From Rheum nobile (Eukaryota > Streptophyta > Magnoliopsida > Caryophyllales > Polygonaceae), in NCBI GenBank assembly GCA_027886185.1, contig WOAB01000226.1, positions 2,046,001 through 2,110,000 of the forward strand: a stretch of DNA of 64,000 nucleotides, read 5' to 3'. Within the stretch, counting starts at the first letter, position 1. Each line of letters opens with the position of its first letter. Shown here in pieces: positions 1 to 10,297 of the stretch. The notes beneath the pieces were generated by a model, which had not been told where the DNA came from, did no database searches, and saw only the letters and a program-made list of their open reading frames with translations. The position numbers and the translations under genes are program-made.

Positions 1-4
<4 letters not shown>

Positions 5-66
<62 letters not shown>
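5..66. repeat. (AT)n microsatellite
   Basis: About thirty uninterrupted AT/TA dinucleotides at the window edge. It may continue to the left of the window. Confidence 0.95.
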
Positions 67-67
<1 letters not shown>

Positions 68-574
68 CATTGGTCACTTTTGGGAAGAATCAATTCCAAA
101 CCCAATCTTCTTGTAACTAAGTTCAAATATTGGGGGTCAAAAAATATTTGTACGAATTGTATCAAACTACACAACTTCTCCATTCTTTTTAGGAATATAT
201 AAAGTGTTACTTATCTAAACACCAACTAAAGTGTGACATTTTTAATTCATATAACAACTTCATTGCACGTGGGTGTATGCCCATTTATGAACACTTAAGC
301 AAGAAAACAACAAGTTTATGGTACATATGAGGATAAAATAGGGCATATGCAATGATGTTACATATTCATACAGATATTATTAACTGTATTTGGTCCACCT
401 GCTTAGACAAAGCCAAATTTCCCCCTCTGTTTTCATTCTCATCTTCTTAAGGAATTGATTTGTGATATCCCCTATATACCCTCAATCATACTCAACTGCC
501 GATGCCAATGTAGCCAGCTTGCCACTGCATTAATCTTTTGTACACATTCACCTGCCACTGAATCTGATGATATA

Positions 575-690
575 CAACTATACAAGCCACTATATTCCCG
601 TAGAAGCAGGGTCTGGGGGTCAAGATATACGCATCCATATCCCGAAAAAGTCAAAATCAATGTTTCCGGAGAGACCCAAAAATGACAAAC
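575..690 (-). mobile_element. Degraded Au-like SINE fragment
   Basis: Read on the minus strand, this stretch keeps an ordered set of blocks I know from Au-type plant SINEs: a TCCGGAAACA block, a GGGATATGGATGCG block (the usual GGTAAGGCTGCG), a TTGACCCCCAGACCCTGC block, then CGGGA and CTTGTATAGTTGTAT (usual CTTGTGCACTGGGTAC). A minus-strand reading frame that spans it (472-774) is a by-product of this element and not a gene. The tRNA-like promoter half is not clearly visible, so the copy is truncated or diverged. Confidence 0.5.
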
Positions 691-984
691 AAAACAGAAA
701 ACGAACACAAAGCTAAGCGAAGATAAAATTGCAACAGAAAACATAAACACAACCAATATAAAAACAAACGGCACCCGTGAGTCCAGGACCTAACCTAAAC
801 AAATCCACAAAAATCTCATGATGAAGACCAAATTTTATTCATAAAAATTGCTCTTTCTTTTGTTCTACTTTGGACATGTTACTAAGTAGTAATAGTAGTA
901 GTAGAAGTTCTCTTACATATTTACATTATCAAGTGATTGATTGAGCAAATGTGTGACTGATTTTGAAAAACCCATCAGCCCTAA

Positions 985-3346
985 CTATGAGCTTCCCGTG
1001 GAGATCGAGTTGTCGTGGATAGACGTCGAGAAGGAGGAATCGCACTCGTATTCTAGGTCTTCAAAGTCCCAGAAGGCGTCGTCTTTTTCTTCTTCTTTCT
1101 CGGGCATTTCCCATCTTTGGATGTCTACTTCTCCTCCCTCCAACATTAACTCTAGAGCCTGTTGAACATATACAAAATATAGCTTCTCAGTTATTGCTGT
1201 CAAAAAAAAAATCAAGTTCCAACTCTACTGATGCAAACTTCTACCATCTCAAAAAAAAAGCATATACTATGAATGCTAACAAAAATTGAAATATAGCTAT
1301 TAAAAGAAAAGATTACTTAAATGCAAGTATATGAGGTTGATATATAGAGAGTTGTCTTGTCCATATTAAAACACCATGTGTAGGTAGGGGGTAGCACATC
1401 AATTTTGCTTTTTAATCAATAACATAAAATGAAAACCCTCTCCACCAACTCCAAATTCATAAACCCATAAAAAATAAAAGAGGGTAAGAATTTTGCAGTG
1501 CTCTGATCAACCTGAATTTATATACAATTATATACATATACTAGCTAAGATTGAAAAGGATGCCTTGGAGACGTGTACTATATAAGATGACCTATCAAGA
1601 AAGCAACGTATCAAAGGTCAAGTTGCATAAACTATACTCTATTACATATATGCTAATTACAATTAACTGAATAATTAGTACTCTTTGGCTAGTGTTGAAT
1701 TGAAGAATTAACACATGATCATTACCTCACTCATGGTAGGTCGCCAAGTCGAGGACGCACGAGTGCAAAGCGACGCTGCAAGGGCTAATCGTCTGAGCTC
1801 GGCCTCATCGTAGGCGCCTTCGAGCTTCGGATCAATCAACATCTCGATTTCCCCTTGGTTAAGAAAAGGTTTAGCCTGTCAAGGGTCATACCTAATTACA
1901 TTAGTTTAATGTTTAATTTAGCATGGATAATTAAGTTGAATTCCACAAGAAACCCCAAATCAAGAAGCAATCAATGCAAAGCAAGTATTTTACTATACTA
2001 ATTAGTCCTCTCAATTAAAACCATTGACAATTTGACATAATAATGGTTTGCAAGTCATCAACAGTTTCACTCCTACAACTTTGAGCACATTGTAAGAGTA
2101 CTGCTCAGTTAAAATTAGAGATAATAACCATTTTAATTACACAACTTTAGAACTTACCCAACTTCTAAGGCTTTGGTGAGAAGAATCAACTGGTCTCTTT
2201 CCAGAAAAGAGCTCCAAAAGGAAGACTCCAAATGCATAAACATCAGTCTTTTCATCAACTATCCCATGAGAAAAATACTCTGGAGCCAAGTACCTAAAAC
2301 AACCATTCCATTATGATTTAACCAAAAAATCATCATTACTAAAAAAGGTGATAAATTACCCTACTGTTCCTTCAATTGGAACTATGGAATGGTGAGTCCA
2401 TTGTGTAGGAAGCCACTTTGCAAGCCCAAAATCTGAAATCTATCCAAAACACACAAAAACTCAACCAAATTAGAGGAGTTTTTACACATTCAAAAAAAGG
2501 GTAAAATTTCTTATAAATTCGGTATATACCAAGGGCACAAAATCTTCAGACAACAATATATTAGATGCCTTAATGTCACGGTGAATAATCCTCCTTTGAC
2601 ACCCTTTGTGCAGATAATCAAGACCTCTAGCAGTTCCAACGGCTATTTTATACCTCTTCTCCCATTCTAACGCCGGCAAATTCTCATCTGCAATTCAGAA
2701 ACCATCAAATTTTGTTTTTGTTTTCTAAAAAAAAAAACTAATTAAAAAATGTATCGATTTTTATACCATGAAGTCTTGAAGCAACAGAGCCACCGGAGGA
2801 GAGGGGGAAGATGAGGAAAAGGCCATTATCAATGCAACAGCCCGACAAAGATGAGACGTTGGGGTGTGACACGTGTCCGATTGTGCCTAACTCCGTTAAA
2901 AACTCCCTCTCTCTCCTCTCATCAGTCGACGCTTTCGTCAGCTTCTTAACGGCGACTCTGTTTCCGTTCAACAGAGTTCCCCTGTACACCTCTGCATACC
3001 CACCTTTACCCACCAAATTCTCTGCACACCCACAAACCAAAAATCACAAACCCAACTCAGAAACCATGCGAATTGCAAAACCCAGAAATAGTTTTCCTTA
3101 ATTCGAACCGCAAGGAAGGGAATTTGACTTACCAGAGCTGAAGCCATTGGTGGCAGAGTAGATTTCTTCGTATGAGAAGCACCTCCACATGGGCTTTTGG
3201 GGGAGGCCATTATCCTCACATCCCAGCCGTCCACTGCTTTGATCAGATTGATCATGGTCGTAGCAGTGATCAGGCTCCGATTGATCAATGCTACGGCGCC
3301 GTAGAGAGAACAGCCGCTTGAAACTCCCTGTTTTTATGTATTTCAT
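985..3346 (-). CDS. Receptor-like cytoplasmic Ser/Thr kinase, class VI_A (RBK1/RBK2-like)
   Basis: Seven exons on the minus strand: 3346-3133, 3021-2767, 2687-2530, 2439-2360, 2293-2158, 1875-1726 and 1158-985. All introns are GT/AG and all junctions keep frame, giving 1167 nt and 388 residues. The N-terminus has no signal peptide or membrane segment and leads into FSYEEIYSATNGFSSENLVG, the usual class VI_A entry. The kinase core is complete: glycine loop GKGGYAEVYRG (about residues 76-86), VAVKKL lysine, HRDIKASN (about 192), DFG (about 212), and GTVGYLAPEY activation segment. The end is acidic (EKEEEKDD). In Arabidopsis, class VI_A members include RBK1 and RBK2, which are activated by Rop GTPases and act in the cytosol and at the plasma membrane; assigning that role here is inference. 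The start ATG was chosen because it precedes the conserved basic MKYIKTGSFKRLFSLRRR stretch. Confidence 0.9.
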
Positions 3347-4870
3347 TTGTTCTTGTTTTTTGTCTGTTTAGAGAGAAAGGGAAAGAAGGAAAGAATCAAA
3401 GGAAAGGATTTGAAGATTTTTTTTCTGTTGTGACTTGTGAGTGGGTTACATGAGAATGTGAAGTGTATTATAGTAGTAACAAATAGCAAAATAAAAAAAG
3501 ATGTGATTTTTAATTTTTGTGTTTGTGATTTGGATTTGGATTTGGGTTTGGGGTTGAATTAGTTGGTTTGCATAAATGCTTGGGGAAATTGCCGAGGGGA
3601 CGTGACTCTGTTCACGTATCTTGAACTTGGTTTTGCCTTTGTTGTCAATTTAATGCTTTTTGGCCCTGCTTTTTAAACACAGTCCTTGGTAACAAGACAT
3701 ATAGTATATTAAACTTTATGACAATTATTTGTTTAAGTTCCCCATGCAGAAAAAAAGAAAAGAAAAGAGATTCCAAGGGTTTACTTGCTCCTAGGGGCTT
3801 TTTGGTAGATCTGGGTTAATATTGGGGGACCAAATTTATATTCTTTTCTAAGGGAAAAAAAAGGAGAGGTGGTACTGGTGGGTTAGAAATTAAGCAGTAG
3901 TATACTCCCCCTTGTTGTGTTGTTTACCAATCTCTTCTCCTCGGAAGATTGTGTGCTTTTGGTGGATGACAAATGGCCACTTAGCTAGTTTCTGAATTAT
4001 AGTCTTGAGAAACAAATACTTGTTATAAGTTTTTATTTGACACTAAGTAGAGATCTTGTGAGATTAAAATTGTCTCTTGGGATTTTAGGAGTGTACTCAC
4101 ATGTAGTATAAGTTTATTCGATGTTTTGGGAATGAATCATTTGTTATCATGGGCTAATTCGACGTTGAGTGTGCGTTATGCATTAAGTTACACTAAAATG
4201 TATTAATACAACTGAATGCATTATCTGGGTGATCTGATCGAACACATTCTAAGTAGACTAACTACTTATTCCCTCCAGAATTTGAGAAATTTGGGTCTCT
4301 ATCTTGTGACATTTGTCTGCTATTTTAATTTGCTTAATGGTAATGGTTAAGATTAGATTAAGGGATAGTGATTAGCATGAAACAGTTTGCAGGGCATTGT
4401 GTGTGTAGTCCACATCCATGGCTGATGGAGGACCCCATCCCTCGCTATATATGAAAAACAGTGAACATTTGAACCCTGTGAATCTGATTTTTGAGCGAGT
4501 CTTCTAGGAATTGTTGCACAGCAACTCAAACCTACATATGAGCTACATTTTTATTTATGTATCTGACTTTGTTATTTGTTTTCTTGGCTTCATAAAGCTT
4601 AAACTTACATTACTAGCCGAGGCCTTGGTTGGTTAAGAGGAAAAATCTTTTTTATTTATGTAGTTTTTCATTTTTATCTAAAAAGTTGTGTATTTCATTA
4701 CTACAACTTGTATACTCGAAGAAAATCTTTTTTAACTCTTCATCAATTGGATCGTTTAAGTGTTGCATTGAAAATGAATATAAATCATTGATAAAAAAAA
4801 AAAAAAAGTAAAGTTCACAATATTTCCATTTTAAATTTTCTTAACAACCGTTAAATGATCTAACAAGACA
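3347..4870. other. 5' flank of the kinase gene; no gene seen
   Basis: Contains the presumed 5' UTR and promoter of the minus-strand kinase gene, next to 3347-3480 which is rich in GA/AAG on the plus strand. The rest is AT-rich with poly(A) at 4794-4806. No coding signal or repeat structure was recognised. Confidence 0.5.
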
Positions 4871-4871
4871 A

Positions 4872-5945
4872 AATAGTTAAGGACATAGGTAATACTACTA
4901 GTTTATGTCTTTTTTCTTTGTTTAGTTAAAAATTACTATTAGCTCTTTAAATGCATCTTGGGGTAATATACATAAATGTAATAGTCCAGAACCCGTGTCA
5001 TGCACGGGATATTTTTTATTAAGGTGATGTTTTAGTATAGCTTTAACATCACTTTTACGTGTATATCTAATAAAACTATATGTTGAAACTTGAAATTATG
5101 TATTTGTATATAGTTTATGAAGAAATATTAATCATAAAGTACAATATTAGTAAAAAAAGAAGAAAATTTGAACAATATTGCTCACATGTATCATAATAAT
5201 TTTGTAAAAACAAAAAGGAAAATTATATGTTAAAAGGATATATATTATCACATCAGTATATAATATTAGAAGATATATAATTGAACATACCAAAAAAGAA
5301 AAATATTTGATGAAAAATATGGGTAAGCTTTTTGTGGTAAGAATGATCTCTTTAATAAAAATCGTGTTTCATCAATTCAATATAAACAATTATAAAATGT
5401 TATATTACAAATAATAGTTAAGGACATAGGTAATACTACTAGTTTATGTCTTTTTCTTTGTTTAGTTAAAAATTACTATTAGCTCTTTAAATGCATCTTG
5501 GGGTAATATACATAAATGTAATAGTCCAGAACTCGTGTCATGCACGAGATATTTTTTTATTAAGGTGATGTTTTAGTATAGCTTTAACATCACTTTTACG
5601 TGTATATCTAATAAAACTATATGTTGAAGTTATGTATTTGTATATAGTTTATGAAGAAATATTAATCATAAACTACAATATTAGTAAAAAAAGAAGAAAA
5701 TTTGAACAATATTGCTCACATGTATCATAATAAATTTGTAAAAACTAAAAGGAAAATTATATGTTAAAAGGATATATATTATCACATCAGTATATAATAT
5801 TAGAAGATATATAATTGAACATACCAAAAAAGAAAAATATTTGATGAAAAATATGGGTAAGCTTTTTGTGGTAAGAATGATCTCTTTAATAAAAATCGTG
5901 TTTCATCAATTCAATATAAACAATTATAAAATGTTAAATTACAAT
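4872..5945. repeat. Direct tandem duplication, unit about 541 bp
   Basis: Copy 1 is 4872-5412 and copy 2 is 5413 to about 5945. Both start with AATAGTTAAGGACATAGG and end near ATTATAAAATGTTA. They differ by scattered substitutions and small indels. Each copy has a short GC hairpin (CCCGTGTCATGCACGGG at about 4992; CTCGTGTCATGCACGAG at about 5532) in otherwise AT-rich DNA. The hairpin arms change in a compensated way between copies. Confidence 0.9.
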
Positions 5946-6518
5946 TAATAATTAAACTTTTAAGTAATGTAAATAATTTTAGAATCTATCAAACCCATCA
6001 ATTTATTTTAATGTACATTTATATTAGTTTTGAGTAATCTTTACTGAGCAATGAGCTTTCTAAACGTTGATCGAAGTTGGTTAAATTTGCTCAATGCTTA
6101 AAAAAGATCGTTGTTCAAGAAAATGTAATCAACTTAGAAAAAACAAAACAATTGATATTATGAACAATAAACATATCTCTCACATAAAGTAAATAATACT
6201 GAAATTAAACACTTTGGTTTGATGTTTGTAAAAAAAATACCATAAACACTATAAAAATCTTGTTAAAGTTTGTTTGTTGAAAATTTGCTACAAAAAGTGA
6301 CTAACATATAAAGAATGAAGAAAAGCTATAATTTTACATGTCAAAAAAAACTTATTATGATTAAGATGAATTAAGAAATGAATAATTTGAATGTGTTACG
6401 AAAATGAAATATAATATTAATCATAATTATATATAGCTAAATTTGTGAGTGTATTTATATATAGGCCATTGCTAATTCACGCACGGGTAAATTTTTTATT
6501 TCACGCACTGGTTGATAC

Positions 6519-6644
6519 GTGACGCCCCAAAGCATCCCACCCGTGACGAGCCAGATTCTCCCACCCGTGACGAGCCAGATGCTCCCATCCGTGACGAGCC
6601 AAAGCATCCCACCCGTGACGACCAAACCGGGACCACCCGTCACG
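6519..6644. repeat. 24-bp GTGACG array in left TIR (6 sites)
   Basis: Cores begin at 6519, 6543, 6567, 6591, 6615 and 6639, exactly 24 bp apart. Five read GTGACG and the innermost reads GTCACG. The 18-bp spacers are similar but not identical, with a conserved CC before the core. Confidence 0.95.
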
Positions 6645-7020
6645 GACGAAGTCGCTGCTATAAAGCAGCGGCTTCGTCTCCCCCGACTCTCATTCTCTCA
6701 TTTGCTTTCGTTCCCAAGTTTGCTCCCAAGGACGATCCGTCACGTTTCGACTGGAGTGGCTCGTCACGATCAAGGTTAGTTAAATTTCAACTTAATCTTA
6801 CCTTAATTCAATTATGTTAAAATTATTGAAGTTGTTAGATGAATTTAGAATTTTTTTCAATTTGTAATTACTTGTATAGGGTTAGATTTGGACATTTAGA
6901 TCTGCACAAACCGATCTATAAAATTGCTATGGACATTTAGATCTGGACATTTGGACATGTATATTTACGAATTTTGGCCACAGATCTGGATCTGTGAGGG
7001 TTGTTATCTAGATCTGGGCC

Positions 7021-7122
7021 GTGACGCCTGGCCTGAGCTCATCCGTGACGCCTGGCCAGAGCTCATCCGTCACGCTCGGGTTGATGTCGTCCGTCACGGG
7101 CCAAGTGACCCTATGCGTGACG
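7021..7122. repeat. 24-bp GTSACG array in 5' leader of the PMD gene (5 sites)
   Basis: Cores begin at 7021, 7045, 7069, 7093 and 7117, all 24 bp apart, with GTGACG and GTCACG mixed. It lies between the left TIR and the ATG of the mobile-domain gene at 7293. Confidence 0.95.
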
Positions 7123-7292
7123 GACGACTTGCCAGAGTTGTTGTTTTTGTTGTCTTGTTTGTTGTTGTATTAGTTGATGTTGTTGTTATTGATATTGTTG
7201 TTGTTTTGGTTTAGGGTGTTGTTATTGTTGTTGTTTTGGTTGTTGTTATTGTTGTTGATCTCCTTAAATTTTTGTTTTTTTTTCTATTTCAG

Positions 7293-8530
7293 ATGGACAA
7301 CCAAACGAGATCTGCACGTCACAGACGGTGGACCGCTCTACGTGAGGAGCAAGATCAGGAACAAGTAAACGTATATCGAAGGAGGAGGCCGATGGCCAAG
7401 AAATCAAAAAACAATGACGAAGCAGGACCGAGTACGAGCCGTGACCCTCCTGCATCATCTGTGCATGAAGACCCGACACTGGACAACACGCACATGGATG
7501 ATCCACCTTTATACCAAAATACCTCGAATGTGGTAAGTAACTATACATATTCTTAAACTGTCGGTTATTTTAATACTTTGTACTAATAATTTGTTTTATA
7601 GGATCCGACATGGTCTGTATTTCCTGCAGCTCAGCAGGAGAGTGCTTGGTACGTACCTCCTGCAGCTGAGCAGACTAGTGATTGGCCCATGTGGTCAGGA
7701 GGTATGGGTGAGCAAGCATATTGGCATGGTCAACAGCCTCATGTCGAGGAACCAGCGCAGGAACAGGCGCATGAATAGGCTGAACCTACACAAATTAGAA
7801 GGCCTAGGGTTAGAGGTCGGAATGCTATCGAACCGAAGTTGGTAGGACCTGTACCGGGAGGTCCGGTGATCCCAGATCTGTTGTTTAGTTTCACGGCCCA
7901 CACTGCATATTTCATTTATCAGGGCATTGTAAGTTATCAAAACTTGAGTCTGTTATTAAACTATTGTTTTTTTATGTATCTAACATATTCTTTTTATAGG
8001 AGCGACCAACTCTCACGTTTCAGCTCAGACAAGAGCGCTACGAAAATGGAAGCTTGACGATGAGTATGCATGGTGCGATCATGCCGGAAGCAGCGGCTTA
8101 ACTCATTTGCAGGACCTGTTGTACAATTATGTAGATCAGTCGTTGATTTCAGCATTTCTGGAGCGATGGCAGCCAGAAACAAATTCATTTCATATGCCAT
8201 TTGGAGAGATGGCAATTACTCTCCTGGATGTGTATATGATTCTGGGCCTCCATATTGAAGGACAAGGAATGAGACTTCCTCTCGAGGATCGCTTCAAGGC
8301 AAAAAATGAGTTGTATAATCAACAAGCGCTGAAGGCAATACAATTCTTTTCCTTGACTCCAGAAATGGCTAGAAGTGGTGTCAGTGCAGACGCTCTGAAA
8401 ACCCACTGCTTGACCCATGATCTAGAAGATGAGGAGATCGCGTCTGGTTATTTGTGGTACCTGATGGCCTCGATCCTCTTTCCAGACAAGTCCCAACACA
8501 TGCTGCCCATTCCTTATGTGACCTTCGTGA
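7293..8530 (+). pseudogene. Plant mobile domain (PMD/MAIN-like) gene, disrupted
   Basis: The recognisable frame starts MDNQTRSARHRRW at 7293, passes a GT/AG intron (about 7531-7601), and continues with a Pro/Gln/Trp-rich region. The frame then meets TAG at 7776. Downstream, 7839-7930 encodes GPVPGGPVIPDLLFSF, a typical PMD lead-in. After a second intron, 8020-8530 encodes a PMD core: SLISAFLERWQPETNSFHM, GEMAITLLDVYMILGL, then helices to PYVTF. A frame change near 8015 separates ERPTLTF from the core. PMD proteins include MAIN and MAIL1 of Arabidopsis and many MULE- or retroelement-borne copies; here its position inside TIRs shows it belongs to the transposon. The stop and frame change argue that it is dead. 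The tail of the gene is cut at the junction at 8536. Confidence 0.75.
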
Positions 8531-8535
8531 GTAAC

Positions 8536-8571
8536 ATTCTGGGCCTCCATACCTGATGGCCTCGACCCTCT
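8536..8571. other. Filler DNA at a rearrangement junction
   Basis: Bases 8536-8551 repeat 8239-8254 (16 of 16), and 8550-8571 repeat 8458-8479 (21 of 22). Both source blocks are in the PMD gene. The two copies abut and join the cut PMD gene to the cut transposase gene, as in synthesis-dependent or end-joining repair of a break. Confidence 0.8.
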
Positions 8572-8572
8572 G

Positions 8573-9429
8573 TCTAGCCCTTTTAATTGCATCATCTCTG
8601 GAGCAGAATACTTCACCTGTGCTAAACTTCTCAGAATAATCTTCTGAAACAATTACTTCTTCAGATGTAGGAAAATATAATTTCGGCTGTGTGTGTAACG
8701 TCGGCAACCCAAACTTAGGTGGAGCTTGCCACCTTACAGATGGAATTCCACTTTGAGCAAAACATTCTATTCCCGGCAAACAAGGCAGTTGAGGCGGCAT
8801 AGGTTCGCCATCCAACCCAAGTGAGAAGGACATTGGTTCATCACTTAGGGACAGATTGTTAAAACTGTTGTACACTAACTTATTCTCCTATTGAAGTAAC
8901 AACATCAAATTATCAAAGTATTCAGTTATGTCCAACAAAATCATACGTGACGCCCAGACAAAAGCCATCCGTCACGCATGAACAACACCCAAGTGTCATG
9001 CCCCAAACCATTCCAGGTGTCACGTCCCAAATGAAGCCATGCGTCACGCCCCAATAGAATCCATGTGTCACGTACAATTTTGATTCAAAAAACAGAATCG
9101 AACAAAGGCGACAGTTTTGCACAACATAACATCACTCAATACTCAAACATGCAGTTTTTTCACACAAAGTCTATAACTTTTTAGTACACATTGATCAAAG
9201 ATCAAAATTTTATGAACATATAATCACAACTATTGAAATTACGTTAAGAAAGTGTTTATTTTGGAATAAGAATAACTTAATCACATACATTCACAAGAAT
9301 AAACCATACAAATCTTAACTTTTACTAATACGTAATGTAAAAGCTTAAAATACATACCTCATTGTAAATGTATTGGGATGCAAGATCTTTTCCACCATTG
9401 AAGTTGGAAAAAGCATCTTCATTTGCCAT
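8573..9429 (-). pseudogene. MULE transposase, N-terminal remnant
   Basis: Exon 1 (9429-9358) encodes MANEDAFSNFNGGKDLASQY and ends at GT. Exon 2 starts at 8887 after an AG and encodes about 105 residues with TSEEVIVSEDYSEKFSTGEV and FCSRDDAIKRARQ. The last part matches the N-terminal module of MULE/FAR1-like transposases, where a short motif with SRDDAI and ARQ precedes the DNA-binding region. The frame is cut at 8573, where sequence copied from the facing PMD gene begins. The catalytic DDE core and zinc finger are absent. The intron between the two exons carries a 24-bp repeat array (8947-9072). Confidence 0.6.
8947..9072. repeat. 24-bp GTCACG array in transposase intron (6 sites)
   Basis: Cores begin at 8947, 8971, 8995, 9019, 9043 and 9067, all 24 bp apart. 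One (8995) has decayed to GTCATG. It lies wholly within the intron of the minus-strand transposase gene. Confidence 0.95.
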
Positions 9430-9621
9430 GGATTGACTCTTGGAAGATGATGGAGATGGAAGTTTTGTTTTGTGGGAGGGAAAGGGAAGAGTTTGTGGGA
9501 GAGAAAGGGAAGAGTGGTTTAGGGTTTAATGTGCTGTAATGTTGAAAGGAAAGATGTGATGGTAGTTAATGTAGTTAGGTGGGGACAAGTTACGTTAAAT
9601 TTTCTGGTGCTTGATCCATCC

Positions 9622-9848
9622 GTCACGCATCCGCCCAAACCGTCCGTCACTGACCAACACCACCCGGCCGTCACGCATCCTCCCAAACCGTCCGTCACGG
9701 ACCAACATCACCCGGCCGTCACGCACCAACAACACCCACACGTCACATACCAACTTCTCCCAGGCGTCACGTGCCATATCACACCAGGCGTCACGTATCA
9801 ACCAGTGCGTGAAATAAAAATTTTGCCGGTGCGTGAAATAAAAATCGT
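9622..9848. repeat. Right TIR with 24-bp GTCACG array (8 sites)
   Basis: Cores begin at 9622, 9646, 9670, 9694, 9718, 9742, 9766 and 9790 in perfect 24-bp register. On the plus strand they read GTCACG, the reverse complement of the left TIR cores, as expected for inverted ends. Units at 9646 and 9742 have a changed last base of the core. Confidence 0.95.
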
Positions 9849-10297
9849 GTATATATATGGGATTATGATTGCATGGTTATCGACCCAATGTCATTTGATT
9901 CACTTTCTCTTTCATCGTATGGAATTGATGAGATCGTGAAAACAAAATACATAATCAATCGTAAATACAAAAAAAAATTGGTTCATTATATTATCGGTAT
10001 AAGTTATTTTATAGCTAGCTTGGTTTACATTTACTTGAACGAACAAAATTTAATTTCCATAGTGTTAGTTGAAGCTTGTCATAGGACTTGATAAAGAATT
10101 CGTGAAATCGTAGTCGTATAAAAAAACTAATTAAAATGTTAATGTATTAATAGTAAATAATGAGAGGATGAGTTTAATATGTATATAGATTTTATTGATT
10201 TTGATGAACCTCTTTATAGAACTTAAGGTATACTAATATCCTTTTAGGGATTTTTTTTCTTAGTTCCTTAGTATTTACTTGAGTTTTACCCTCTTTT
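9849..10297. other. Gene-free AT-rich spacer
   Basis: Lies between two transposons. The short reading frame at 9873-10091 has no recognisable motif. Nothing else was seen. Confidence 0.5.

Larger units (their letters stand above)
6464..9848. mobile_element. MULE-type DNA transposon with long TIRs and two convergent broken genes
   Basis: The left end (6464 on) and the reverse complement of the right end (to about 9848) align through ATTTCACGCAC, an AAATTTTTTATTTCACG block and CACTGGTTGATACGTGACGCC-like sequence, so these are terminal inverted repeats. Beyond the first 55 bp both TIRs consist of 24-bp units with a GTGACG or GTCACG core. Flanking DNA is TA-rich on both sides, so the target duplication cannot be fixed. 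Inside are a plus-strand plant-mobile-domain gene and a minus-strand gene whose N-terminal part resembles MULE transposases. The middle of the transposase is missing, so this copy cannot move by itself. The exact outer boundaries are uncertain by a few bases. Confidence 0.8.

Noticed and set aside
472..774. Minus-strand ORF of 100 residues with a Leu/Phe-rich start
   Set aside because: Its middle matches blocks of an Au-like SINE, so it is a translation of repeat DNA and not a gene.
6512..6820. Plus-strand ORFs with repeated Asp/Glu-Pro-Asp phrases
   Set aside because: They are readings of the 24-bp TIR array; a multiple-of-three period gives repeated peptides in several frames.
7174..7368. 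Leu/Val-rich ORF (possible membrane protein)
   Set aside because: It is a reading of a GTT/TTG trinucleotide run before the PMD start.
6519..9800. CRISPR-like arrays (short regular repeats with spacers)
   Set aside because: The host is a plant, the constant part is only 6-8 bp, spacers are related to each other, and the arrays are in transposon ends.
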